From the NCBI RefSeq assembly GCF_029784155.1, contig NC_073693.1, positions 185,959,802-186,023,801 of the forward strand: a stretch of 64,000 nt of DNA, read 5' to 3'. The position numbers were made by a program, and so were the translations under genes. This stretch comes from Uranotaenia lowii. Lineage: Eukaryota; Arthropoda; Insecta; Diptera; Culicidae. The notes under the pieces were generated by a model. The model saw nothing but the letters and a program-made list of their open reading frames with translations. It did not search any database and was not told the origin of the DNA. Of the stretch, positions 49,123 to 60,835 are shown one piece after another (the stretch's first letter is position 1; each line of letters starts with the position of its first letter).

Positions 49123-49740
49123 ATTATCTGACAACTTGTGCCGGGGTCTTTAGATCTTTCCCAAAATGAAAATTGGGTTCTTTTTTACGACTTAAAACAC
49201 ACGTATTTTTTCAGATTTCTAAAATTTTCATTTTTTGAGTTAGATTCGATTAAATGTTTTTGTAAATGTTAATTTAAACCGTATACCATACCGTATATAA
49301 ATCTACATCACTCCGGTCGGAAATCATAAAATAGCAACTTAAAACCGCATTGAAATTTTATCAGCTTTTCAAATATTTTTTTTAAGTAATGACCTTTCAC
49401 TTACATGAAACAACGTAAATAAGCTTCAAAAAGTGTTTGAAAGTACCGTCTGCATCACCGAATATTCTGCACAAAATACCATTGTATAGCTCAATTTATG
49501 GTGCAACTTTCATCTGAAGACACCAAAGTAGGCCAATGGCCAATCATTCCTTTTAGAGTTATGAAAGAAAAAATGATAGATAATAAATCTCTTTTTTGCA
49601 TCGAAAACAAACAATTAATGCGATTGTTGAACAACTGCACTAACATATGCAGGTAGCTCATTAGAACAAAAGTACTTATCAAGCAGGTAAAGATTTTGGG
49701 GAAGATCTAAAGACTCCCGGCACAAACCCGTCAGATAATC
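49123..49740. mobile_element. MITE with ~50-bp inverted ends (ATTATCTGAC...)
   Basis: The left block ATTATCTGACAACTTGTGCC, then GGGTCTTTAGATCTT, pairs with the right block whose complement reads ATTATCTGACGGGTTTGTGC, then CGGGAGTCTTTAGATCTTC. Inverted similarity extends about 50 bp with small indels. There is no coding frame. A target duplication is not obvious. Confidence 0.7.
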
Positions 49741-50221
49741 AAAAAATCCGCTGTGGCAAATTTAAGTTAATTTTGGTTAAATTCAGTTGAAAATTCGAAA
49801 CCTTTTACTAACTGAAGTTCTTTATAATGGTTTCTAGAAAAAAAAATTGAATCCCAAATTTTTGTTTATTTTTTTACTTTGAACCCTCCAAAACCCAATC
49901 CCGCCTTTGACAGGGTTTACTAGAATCGGCATAAAATCAAAGCCAATAATTATGTTTACTCTCTTTTTAGGCACTATGTTTCAAAACATGACAGTCTAAC
50001 AATTAATATTGATGACAACTGTTTGACAAGCCACAGCTGAGAGAACCTTAAAAACATGGAATAGAATACTGGAAATGGAATTATTATCATTTTGGTAGCC
50101 TCAGAAATCCTTGGTCCATGTGTTTGTCGATAAAAAAATCAACATCGTTCTCGAACGAACTATATTATAAATTCTTTATCCGTTAGACAAAAACGTTAAA
50201 TGTAATTTCCTGTTATAAGAT

Positions 50222-51635
50222 GTGATGATGATGATGATGATGATGGCCCTCCACTTTCCCCCGTACATGGGATCTTGGGCTGGATTATCTTGTAAGATAT
50301 TTTGATAGTCTCCTCATGTTTGGTCGATTTTCGAGTTGCTGGTTTTTTTTGTGAATGTATTCCCATGTACGTCCATCATTGCCTTTTTTATCTGCTTTTT
50401 ATTTTGGTGCTCTCAATTATCAACTTTTGAACAGGGACCATCTGAGAAAAGGGATATTTCAGGGTATTAAACCCTTCCCACACACACATGAGTCCATTTC
50501 AGGGTTTTACCGCGCCCCAGATCGCGTTGCTTTTGATATTTGTCATGTGCGGCTCAGAGACGTTTGTTCAGTTGACTTCATCATCATCTGGTAATAAATT
50601 ACTCACATTAAACACGTACTATAAACTAAAATTAACTTTTACAAACGCCAAACACTTAATCTTAAAACGATTGAAATTCTCTTCTCTTTTGATTTCCGTT
50701 GGTAAATTATTAAATAGTCTTATGCCTCGATAAAACAATGAATTTTGCGAAGATGCCAATAAAAATGATGCAGATCGTATTTCACAAGCAAAACGTGTTC
50801 CATAGTGATGCAGGTCCGTTCCTCTTACTATCCGTTCTTGAAGATATTCTGGTGCTATTCCGTTCACGATTTTAAAAATTAAAATCAAGGTGAGGTATGT
50901 TACTCGCTGTCTAATTGATAGCCATTGTAGAGCACTTAGCATGTTTTGAACAGGCGTCCTTCGATGGCATCTAAGGATCAACCTCATGATTTTGTTCTGA
51001 AGCCTTTGTAGCCGAGCCATTTGCTGATCATTTGCGAAACATATTATAGACGGACAGAAGTCAAAATGCGGGGATATGATTGCTTTATACAAATAAATTA
51101 GACTCCACTGTGACAAATCTTTACGTAAACGACACATTAAACCATATTTTTTGGCAATTTTTTTCACTGAATTGTTGATGTGATCTTTGAAGTTTAATCT
51201 TTCATCTATTGTTACACCGAGATACTTTATTTCATGAACTATATCGAGACGTTCACCATCGATACAAACGTTTACTGAATCACAGTTCATATGCTTGTTA
51301 GAGACGACCAAACATTTAGTTTTAGAGACATTTAGTTTTAACATTTTAAAATTCAGCCATTTATTCAAATTCACGAGATCACAGTTCAATTTATGGACAG
51401 CAGCACCAGCATCATCACAAGCAATAAATATCACAGTATCATCGGCAAATAAATTAATATCACAGTGTTTTAGAATTTTCTTCATGTCGTTTATATATAA
51501 AATAAAAAGCAGTGGTCCAAGAACGCTTCCTTGAGGTACGCCAAGCGTGGTTTCTTTGGTATTTGATATCACAGAGGAGTATTTGGTTCTTTGAAATCGG
51601 TCATCTAAATAGGATATAAGATGTGTATAATATAT
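50222..51635 (-). mobile_element. L2/Daphne-type LINE, 5'-truncated, frame intact
   Basis: The minus-strand frame runs uninterrupted from about 51630 to the stop at 50619. It begins within the RT (LISYLDDRFQRTKYSSVISN), then GVPQGSVLGPLLFILYIND, and NLFADDTVIFIA (FADD catalytic box). It continues through the thumb and the C-terminal block SQNSLFYRGIRLFNNLPTEI typical of this group. The 3' UTR ends at a GAT/ATC trinucleotide tract (50222-50245). An open C-terminal frame on an incomplete element points to a fairly recent dead-on-arrival insertion. Exact clade assignment (CR1/L2/Daphne) is tentative. Confidence 0.88.
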
Positions 51636-52150
51636 ATACATAACACACATATGTATAAGTTGTTACGTTGGCACAAACCACTATAAAGCGTGATATTTTA
51701 GAAACACAAAAATTTAAGTGTATGAAGATTTTGATGGATATGGAAATAATCTTCTAATGAAGTAAAATTATCTTATTTAAATTCTAATAATTTATTCAAA
51801 CCGGATAAAGAACATTATTTTATGTTCAACAAAAATTAACACTCATCAAACTTGAAAAAAATATCAGCAAACCCACGAGTGATTTTTTTACCTTCAGCAA
51901 CATTTTTGTGAATGTATGACATCAAAATCCACGCGTTTCCCAAATAAATTAAGTATATTTAGTGTTCTTTGAAACAATTGAATACAGAATAATCAAATAA
52001 AGCTAGAACCATTAATACTTTTAAATCAATAGGAACATTCAGTGAACTTGAGAAAAAAATCAGATTGAGTTATATTTCAACCGTCTTTGAAAATTATCGT
52101 TAAAGTTACGTAGAGCTTAATCCAACAAATCATATGTTGTAATGCGTATA
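51636..52150. other. A+T-rich spacer, nothing supported
   Basis: No frames or repeat ends are seen apart from a short AT/TATA run at the insertion edge of the LINE. Confidence 0.4.
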
Positions 52151-53195
52151 GGGGAGATGAGGGCATAACGAGCACCCGAGGCATAATGAGAACTACGCTT
52201 TTCTACGAAAGTGCGTATTTTCTTAACTAAATTTTCATGAGGATTTGTTTCGTACTTCCTATAGTATTAATTTTTCACAAAAAAAGGAATCTCCTTATCA
52301 TCTTTACAGAGAAATTTAAAAAAAACTAGCTTGGTTCTCAAGTTACGAAAATATTATAATTTTTGAGCATCACGAAATAAGCTCTTACGATCTTAAAATA
52401 ACCTTGATCTATACTGTACGCACTGCAACATGATGTACACATTGTTTCTCAATTTTTACCATCAAAAATTTTTTGATTTTTCACTTTTATCAATTTTAAA
52501 ACACGTTTTTACTTATATTTGTTGACTAGGGGCATATAGAGCACCATATTATCGAGGCATAATGAGCATTTTCTGCCGTAGAATCTAGCAGCGAATTAAA
52601 ATTGATTTATAGTGCCACACCTTGACTAGTTTTCATCCGACAATTTAGCCTATTGGTAAGGTGTCGAAGAGGTAATCAAAAGACTAGAGTTAGATTTCTG
52701 TTCGAGGTGATTTTTTTTCCATTTACTATTCATGATCAATTTTTTAATTGTTACATTATACGGCTAGTAGCATCATCCTCCGAACAAAGCACTTAATGTA
52801 TGAGCGTGCGTGAATTGTTTGTATTCTACAAACAGACCTAGATTATTTTGTTATTGCTTTGTTTGATGAATCTACGACTCACCTGACTTCATCGAATTGA
52901 ATTCGCTGCTAGATTCCCCGGCAAAAACGCACATCTTGCTCTGATTAATGGTGCTCATACTGCCTCAGGGGGGGTTCTCATTATGCCTCCACAGTGGCTG
53001 GTTTTCAGCTTTTGGCAAATTTTTTTAAAATGCATTTTTTAACGTTTGCATCTAGTTTTTCACGTTTCAGACCGTTAGGGAATAGGCTTTTCAAGTGTCT
53101 GAATACGAAACAATAATGTAACCTCCATATTATAGCTATTTTCTATGGTTAAATAACCGTTTTCCTTAAGGTGGCCATTATGCCCCCATCTCCCC
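52151..53195. mobile_element. TA-flanked MITE with GGGCATAATGAGCAC phrase (1045 bp)
   Basis: The left end GGGGAGATGAGGGCATAACG and right end (complement) GGGGAGATGGGGGCATAATG are flanked by TA (52149-52150 and 53196-53197). Inside, GAGGCATAATGAG recurs near 52180 and 52554, and its inverse (GTGCTCATACTGCCTC, TTCTCATTATGCC) near 52953-52988. There is no transposase. It is the fourth member of the GGGGAGA-ended set. Confidence 0.85.
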
Positions 53196-53888
53196 TAACC
53201 TTGAATGGAATTTCAAATGTTGCTACTTATTCAAGCCTAATCCAAATCCCTCGCCCATTATTTTGACCTTCAAGATATAGAGCTGATATAAATCATTTGA
53301 ACGGCTGAAGTGAGTCCAAAACACGAATGGCAAAGCTTTTAATTGAATTACCGTTTACCATTAATTAGCGCCGCCGTCGCACCAATTGATGCCCGGTACG
53401 ATTTCACATACCTCAATCATACCGCGCGGTGGAAAATATCAATCGATTTGGGTGCTGCTGTTGTTATTGTAGGTTCATTAACTGGGCAAGGGCGGAACAA
53501 CAAGATAAACCTTTAGTAGGTAAAATTGAACTGGCTGTTGTTGCTGGCGCTCACGAGATAAATGAGCTTTAATGTACCAGTACGCAATCATCAGATGCCG
53601 GTTGGCTTAAATAGTTAGCTGAGCTAATGTGATTACGACAGTATGCAGGATAATGGGTTTTGATTTTGAGTCTTACATAAAAAAAAGTAATCATAGTCGA
53701 GAAAAATATAATTTGCCACCGTTTATAAAACAAACACATATTATAGGGAGAATTGGAATCATGGTCAGAAGTTCCAACAAGCCTTAAAATATTTCTTCAG
53801 CTTCCATATTTTGCTGAAGTTCTAGTAATAATTATCAGCTTTATGAGTGATTTCTTTACCCCTCAATTTATCCAGTATCATTCAGCTA
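53196..53888. other. Spacer with a moderately G+C-rich block
   Basis: 53365-53640 (for example GCCGCCGTCGCACC) is more complex than its surroundings but has no convincing frame. It could be conserved regulatory DNA; I cannot tell from one sequence. Confidence 0.3.
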
Positions 53889-54375
53889 CAGTTGCGTTCA
53901 AAAAAGAATGAAATCGCGCTGAGTAGCGCACAAACTTCCAACTTTGACAGTATGCCATTTCTCGCACAGTTGATACTTTTTCATGAAACTTTCACACAAG
54001 CAAGATAAACTCATAAACTCTTTATTCGAACATTTTGCGGGTACAAGTAAGATAGATACAGCTTATTTAGTAAAGGTAAGAAAAATTTAAATTGTCTCAC
54101 AGAATCAGCTGTAATTTTGTCAAATTTAGAGCTTTCATCTCAAGATTTGGCGAGTTAATGTAAAAAGTACATTCTAGTATGTGGCCATTTTTTTTTAAAT
54201 CGATGAACGTGATCAAAAGTAGAAGCGGTTTGAATATGAGGTTGATTCCGGGGTAACAAGCGATTTCCTTTTTTATGGTTTTATTAATAGAAACAATGAT
54301 TTTGCGTTCTCTTATTTGCAGTGGGAATTTTTTCATTCCCAAAATGCTATATTTTTGTCCGTACACTGGTGCTAA
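53889..54375 (+). mobile_element. Second, truncated copy of the Tc1/mariner-type MITE
   Basis: It begins CAGTTGCGTTCAAAAAAGAA after TA (53887-53888) and follows the copy at 41472 through AACTTTGACAG, CTGCCATTTC-like and ATCGATGAACGTGATCAA (54201). The right inverted end is missing after about 54375. It is diverged from copy 1 by many substitutions, so the family is not new. Confidence 0.75.
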
Positions 54376-55694
54376 GATTGGTTAAAATTCACCGTTTTGC
54401 TTCGGAGCACTACCAAACTTTAAGGAATGATTTTTATTAATTTTTTAAAACTCACGCCAAATTTGAGTTAATTCGAAAAATTTTCGGAAAAGTGCAATAA
54501 GTTTTGATGTAAAAATGGTAAATTGATGTTTTTTTAATATTGGTGGCTGGTTTTCCACATCTAAATGACGTTATATTATACAGGTACTAGAACCAACCAC
54601 AAACAATTTTACAATTCATAAACTATCAACATGTATTGAACATTTTCTTCAAAGTTTAATCTTGAAAATCAGTAATAATTCAGGATTTTTTTTTTCGATC
54701 AAATTTTCAGTAACCTTCCATTGGTGTTTAAAGCATAAAAATTCAATAAGTACTGACAAAGTAATTTTGTTACAACGTTACAAATTATGAAAAATCGTTG
54801 CTCTTAATTTTAAAATTAATTGAAAATTAAATTTTAATTTAATTGATCTATTCTTTCATTTTCACTTACACACGGGAACAGCATTTTTCGAACCTATATC
54901 ACAATAGCTGATTTTGGTTGATTTTGGCGTCCTGAATTCAAAACATTTGTCAGATTTCGTCAACTACCTGTAGCTTTGAAAATATAGCGTGTGTAATTTT
55001 TTTTTAAAATTTATCACTTTTAGGTAAAATTGATCTTTGATAACTGATAAACTTATAAACCTAAATGAAAATTAAAAGCTGATTTTGAATCAATTCACTA
55101 TCTTTAATTCAATCAAGGATTCATATCTTGCCCAGATATTTGTGTTTAAGATCGCTTTTTAAAAAAATAGTTCTTCAATTTTTAAAAATTACAATAGATA
55201 AGATAACAACTAAATTTTTCCATGAATTTCGTCAAAATTCTCGATTTGCTTTAGATTTGGAAAAAATAACAAAAAGAAAACTTTAGTAACTTTTTTCTCT
55301 GAAGTCAAAATTACGCACGATCTTCGAGAAAGTTGATAATTGAATTGAAACCTTCATTTTCAAAATATAAAAACTGCACAAATGAATTTTTAGCTATGCG
55401 TTTTAAAAAGTAATCTCGAAAAGAATAGCAAATAGGAATAAACTCAATGAATACTTGGAATCAACCCTCCCAAATCAGTCAAAATTATCTCTTGTATTTT
55501 TTGAAACTCAGAGAAATATAAATTTAGTTTCTCGTGTTATTTTCAGCTTTTTAACCATAATTTGGCCTTTTAATAACTGTATTTGGAACATTGTCATCAA
55601 GGACATTTCAGGATTAAAATACCAGATTTGGTTTGAAAAGCGCCAACAACTGCTTACGTTATTCTTTGGGTGTACCTTGATGAGTTTTTAAACA
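54376..55694. other. A+T-rich spacer, nothing supported
   Basis: Only short frames and homopolymer runs. Confidence 0.4.
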
Positions 55695-55925
55695 GAAACC
55701 TCCTGGCCAATGGCATAATGATTGCACTCCGAGCTTGGTTCGAGTCAATCAACATTGAACGATGACCTATATGAGAGGTGCTGGGAACAAGCAACACAAT
55801 CTCACTGTACAATTTTGAGAATCTCAATCTTTAATATGAACCAATAACGACGCCGGCCAAGTCCACAAATCTCACGTTGAATATTATGGCGTTAGGTCAA
55901 TGTGGCATGGAATATCACCTTGGTA
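55695..55925 (+). mobile_element. tRNA-derived SINE, copy 2
   Basis: An A-box-like TGGCCAATGGCA (55703) and an intact B box GGTTCGAGTCA (55736) mark a tRNA-like head. The body GAGGTGCTGGGAACAAGC, then ACCAATAACGACGCCGGCCA, matches copy 1 at 27750. RNA polymerase III transcription is inferred from the boxes. Confidence 0.65.
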
Positions 55926-56770
55926 AGCGATTGGCCACTCGAAGGCTGTATACTTCTAAACTTCCAAAGTTTCCTTATGAAACTTCTTATCTATTTTAAA
56001 CCTTTATCTTGAATCTTTTAATAAGGGATTATAAAAATGTAAGTTCGTAATGTAAATACGAAACTGAGCTGAACTAGGAAAAACAAACGTTGTCCAAAAT
56101 CATTGGAAAGCAAAACATAACTCTCAATTGCTTAAACAAAATCAATAAAAACGCATTAAAACTATTATTTTTTCGCTTAATATAGTCATCGAATTTAATT
56201 GAGAAAAAGCGAGATATCCATATTATAAGGACGGTGGTATTCCTTTCAATTCATCTTTTGATCACTTTTCTATAACTCGTTCTTTGTCGATGTTAATAAA
56301 TTCAAATGGATTTGAAAAAAATATGGAAAGATACTTAGTCCTTGATAAAAGATATTTAAATCCTGGGACATCTTCTATATATTAGAAGCTCCACCGGCAG
56401 GAAGTAAGGTAACCTCTTGTTTCGCTGCTTTCGAAGATTTTCACAGATCCGGATCGTTGTTCGAATGGTCAAAACCGACCAGTAACGGGTTTCTAATGAT
56501 GCTCACTAAACTTCACACGATTTATTAGTTTTTTCACAATTTATAACAATTACATATGAGAATTTTAGAAATTTGGGCTGGAGAAAAAATTTTCGCTGCT
56601 TATTGCACCAAGGCCTACTTCTGTTTCTCAGAAATAAAGTGTTGCGATATTAAATACATAAAAAACGTGCACATATAATTTGAGTCGCCAATGCTATTGA
56701 TTATTACATTGTTTTGATGTGGAATTTTGTTATGTAGAATATTACACTAATCGGAAACTTTGCCAATATT
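55926..56770. other. A+T-rich spacer before the LTR element
   Basis: No supported gene or repeat; the 5-bp insertion target ATCTG is at 56771-56775. Confidence 0.4.
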
Positions 56771-56775
56771 ATCTG

Positions 56776-56940
56776 TGTGATACCCTGCTCTACTACATCA
56801 AAATGATGGATACACCGTGATCTTGGAAGAACACAACATGGAGTCAGGTATCAACAACAAAGTATAGATTTGGGGAATGTTGAACGTAAAGTGCGAGAAT
56901 CATGAAGTGCGACGGGTTTCTCTATGTCCGAAGTGCCACA
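56776..56940 (+). repeat. 5' LTR (165 bp)
   Basis: Starts TGTGATACCC and ends GTGCCACA (TG...CA). Identical at every base I compared to the right copy. No obvious TATA box or poly(A) signal is seen in it. Confidence 0.93.
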
Positions 56941-56943
56941 AAC

Positions 56944-56961
56944 TGGCGACGAGGATGGGAT
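56944..56961 (+). promoter_or_regulatory. Primer-binding site for tRNA-Ser(GCT)
   Basis: TGGCGACGAGGATGGGAT begins three bases after the LTR. It is the exact complement of the last 15 bases plus CCA of insect tRNA-Ser(GCT) as I remember it (3' end ATCCCATCCTCGTCG). The 18-base match fixes the strand of the element. Confidence 0.8.
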
Positions 56962-58084
56962 CCAATAAAAGGTAAGAAGGAATACAAATGCCACGAAACG
57001 GACGAAATATCCGTGAGCTCCGGAGAATTGCGACACCGTTCAGCAGTGAAGAGGTTTCTTGTTCTAGCCTCGAAATAAATCAGTCGGACGAAAAGGTTCA
57101 TTGCATTCAAGTGATGCGTAGGTAGATAACAAAATTTATATGACCGGTTTTCCGGATTTACCAAATTAATATTCTATTTTTATTTGCTTGTCCGCTATGG
57201 GACGGCTAAGACCAATATGATCCAACATGCCGAAATAAAATTCTTTAAGATGAATGAAATCTATTCTATTTACATAACCTGGGTGACTCAGTCCGGGGTT
57301 AACGAGTTGATCGGAAAGCTTTGTTTCTGAATGGAGCATTCTGATTCTAAATATTATACGTAAATTATTAATTAAATATATTTATTCCAACAAACTGAAG
57401 TTGTTCATTCTGATAGGAAGGTTTTATTCGACAGAAATAAGAACGCTATTGAAGATCAATCATTTCTTAACTCCTTAAGATTTAAGTGGACCTGATGGAT
57501 GGCTGCTGGAAATTTTACTTACATGGAAAAAAGATTATGAACTAAGAATAGTTTAATTTATTTGAGTGAGTTTCCCATCAGAATACTTCAATGTAATGTT
57601 TGTGTGTATTTAAAAAAAAATAATAATAATAATAAATAAACTATCTCGTTTGTAGATTTACAAATGTGAAGTGAAATGGCATATAGAAATTTATGAAAAA
57701 AAGTAATCAACTATGAATATTTTCGTAATAAGTTCAATAACCAAGAAGTGATATAATTGCTACAATAAAATTCTGAATCATCGAAAGTTTAGTTTTGGAT
57801 TTCATAATTCCTTTTCATTTGAGAATTATCTTACGATTTGGTTGTCGAAAATTTAAAACCAAGTCAACAATAGCGAAAAGATATAAAAAAAAAGTCGCGA
57901 ATGACACAAAGAAATTAAAACGACTATAATTGAAAAAAATAAAAAAATAAAAAAAAAACTCAAGGAATATATGAAGTGAGTTTCATACGGTTGGATTAAA
58001 AATTTGCATAATCCTTTGCACAAAGATATAGTAAAAAAAAAAAAAAATTAAGTATTGAAAAAATGTTTGAAATATGCTGTATAA

Positions 58085-58560
58085 TATGGACCTCGCAGAG
58101 GTTGATTTGAATGTGCTTGGCACGGGTCTCTATGACTGGAAAAGAGAGCTACGGATGGCTTTGAAATATTTAAGAGGTGTTGGTAAATGTTGTAGAACAT
58201 GAACCTCGTTGGAGGTTGATTGAATGTGCTTAGCACGGGTCTTTATGACTGATTACTGAATGCAGAAACAACACGGGCCAAAATGGTCGGGATAAATGTG
58301 CTGTTTTGTCAGGCACGGGACTCCAGGAGTTCGCTGAATGTGTTTGTTAAGAAACACGGGCCGAATTGGTCGGGATGAATGTGCTGCATTGTCAGGCACG
58401 GGACCCTAGGAGTCCGCTAGATGTGTTTCTTAAAAATGAAAACACGGACCAAATTGGTCGGGATGAATGTGCTGCTTCATTGTCAGGCACGGGACTTAAA
58501 AGTCTGTTGAATGTGTTTATTTAAACACGGACCCATAAGGTTGCGATCGTTGTGCATCTG
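58085..58560 (+). repeat. Tandem ~80-bp units with small palindromes inside the LTR element
   Basis: At least three full units (starting near 58270, 58351 and 58438) follow the pattern AAACACGGGCC, then TTGGTCGGGATGAATGTGCT, TTGTCAGGCACGGGAC and GAATGTGTTT. Two diverged ones lie upstream (58085 and 58199: GAATGTGCTTGGCACGGGTC). Each has short hairpin-forming pairs such as GGACTCCAGGAGTTC. There is no frame through the array. A role in RNA structure or packaging is speculation. Confidence 0.75.
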
Positions 58561-59984
58561 AAAACTGACTCAGGTTCTAAGAACCATTCGTAGATTTAGT
58601 TGAAAGCACTGAAATATTAGAGGTAAATAACTGGGACAAATGAAAAATGAGGTTTTGTTTATGTGTACTGGACCTCATTAGATTCAAGCCCTGTGAGGAA
58701 TTTGATTAACAAAAAAAAAAAAAGTATATTGCGGTTCAGAGTAGATTCAAATACATTCATTGATTAGCATACTTCAAAGAAAAAATCGGATATTGATATT
58801 TCAAAAGGAGAAACGAGAATTGATAGTATTTGTTCTAATAGGCTATTTCTAGACAGAGTTACATTTGATTACAGAAGAAAGGCAGTTGTTGTGGTTTCGA
58901 CTAGTAACATTGTTGGGGTGTACGATAAGTTGATCGGTCGAAAACAGTTTATCAAAGCTTTGACAGTTGGACGGTTTTTGTGGGATGCTCACTACGTACT
59001 CTTGAAATGTGCGCTTTGAGGTGAGTAGATGGCTAGCTTCAGGGCAACATAGATCTTCTAAGATTCAGTAGATGTGAGTTTTATCGAAGCGGGGCCAAGT
59101 AATACTGGACTATGATTTGTGCACACACGAAAGTGATACAAACGAAGTTAATTTATAATCAGGCGATTGAAATCAATAACAATTTGAAGAGCAGAAAAAG
59201 AAATCATATAAAAGCGATAGGATCGCGTAGGATACATGAATACTTGTATGATGAATTGATCTCCAGAGTAAACGAACTACTGACACTTACTTTAACAGAC
59301 TGCGCAATCGTGAGCGTGTAGTTTCCTTTTTATAACATGTGAATTGCAAAGATTCTGATTTTGACTATTTTAGGGATTTGGGAACTTACTGATTTTGATT
59401 TCAAAGAAAAACTTCGATACAGCTGAAAACAAAACAATATTTAACATTCCGAGATGAGTTTGGTTACGGTGTGTAGGCATCACTGATTTACTGTGAAGCT
59501 CTATTGTAAATAAACTTAAGATCGGAAGGCACAATTTTCGCATACTTTTAGATAACGTATTGATTTTAAGCTTACAACATTTCTGACTGCAGATCGTACA
59601 GAAGTGTCAAGTGTGTAAGAGAAAAAAAAACATTATCAGTACTAAAAACAGGAAAGCTCTAACAGACCCCTGTGGCTGAGCAACTGTATATCATAATATT
59701 GAAAGATTATCACGATTCGCTGTTGATTATAACTTGAACTTTAGTAAGAAAGCTTCTTAGTAGTAAGTTTCTAGAAACCCTCAAACAGAGTTACTAACTA
59801 TTGTGTATCGATTTTCAGCCTTTAAAACTAGAAAAAAAACAAAACAAAAAAATATGAAGCAGGTTCTTCGTGATCAATGTGGTGGAAAGAGTAAAAGTGT
59901 ACCTCATTGCCTCGTGATCTGTTCTAGATTGTTGACAGGTCAAAATTTGGAAAAAAAACCGATGCACTCTACAGTGTACTTACT

Positions 59985-60243
59985 AATGCCGTTTTCGTTT
60001 TTCTCCACTAGCGCGGGGCAAATCTTTTTCTGAATAAACGAACAGAATCGTTACCCGGGACGATGCAAATATATGGTTGCTATACTCACCCTTATGTTTA
60101 CCCCCAACATTGACAACTTTTACGGGATGCAACCGCCTGCTTGAGGTTCAAATCTCGGGCCGAACCGAACATAATAACAGCAGTTAGGGCAAAACTCGTG
60201 GGTAACTAGGTTGCCACTGCCAATAAACGAAAACACTATAATG
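59985..60243 (+). mobile_element. Penelope-like terminal segment inside the LTR element
   Basis: It matches 63281-63554 along its length (for example ACCCGGGACGATGCAAATAT, ACCGCCTGCTT, GGGTAACTAGGTTGCCACTG), with scattered differences and a gap where 63281-63554 carries CTAGTGGACTTCTGAATTAA. It is either a nested insertion or a captured piece carried by the LTR element. Confidence 0.8.
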
Positions 60244-60819
60244 TAGAATTCTTTTTACAACAAACAAGAGGAAGGCGAATAAAACAGTTGGGTTACTATA
60301 TTGGTAAGAATTACAATTACAGTTACAAGAAATCTTTATCGAACAGTGAACTTCTTTTATAAGTACATAGTCTCTTAACCATGCTAGTAAAAAAAAAATA
60401 TATATGGGTATATGAAATCACTTATTATTTTTATTTATAGATTTATAGATTTATGTATGATAAGATGCTCGACATATTTATCTTCTGTCGCTTGTGAAGT
60501 ATTTAGAACAGAAGTACTTGAGTGAGAGGTTTTGTATACCCATAGTACGCTTACAGTTTCAAATAAATTTCGAAAAGAAGGAGATAATAAAGGAAGTGGT
60601 TCAATAAACGAATCATGATTAACTAAGCAACAGTGTAGTAGCAACAGAGGTTAAAAAAAAATTGAAACAATTTAGTAGTTTGCAATTTAATTGTATTTAG
60701 ATCGATGCACAGAAGTAAAGAAACAAAGAAGGGAATATAGCACTAAAGAAACTTATAATGGTCTCCGAACGATGGTTAATATTATTTCTTTCATTTGGAA
60801 AATAATAGATTAAAATTCT

Positions 60820-60835
60820 TTGAGAAAAGAGGGGA
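60820..60835 (+). other. Polypurine tract
   Basis: GAGAAAAGAGGGGA directly abuts the right LTR, the expected start site for plus-strand DNA synthesis. Confidence 0.85.

Noticed and set aside
58085..58560. Spaced direct repeats that could look like a CRISPR array
   Set aside because: Units are contiguous and diverged, spacers are not unique, and the context is a eukaryotic LTR element.
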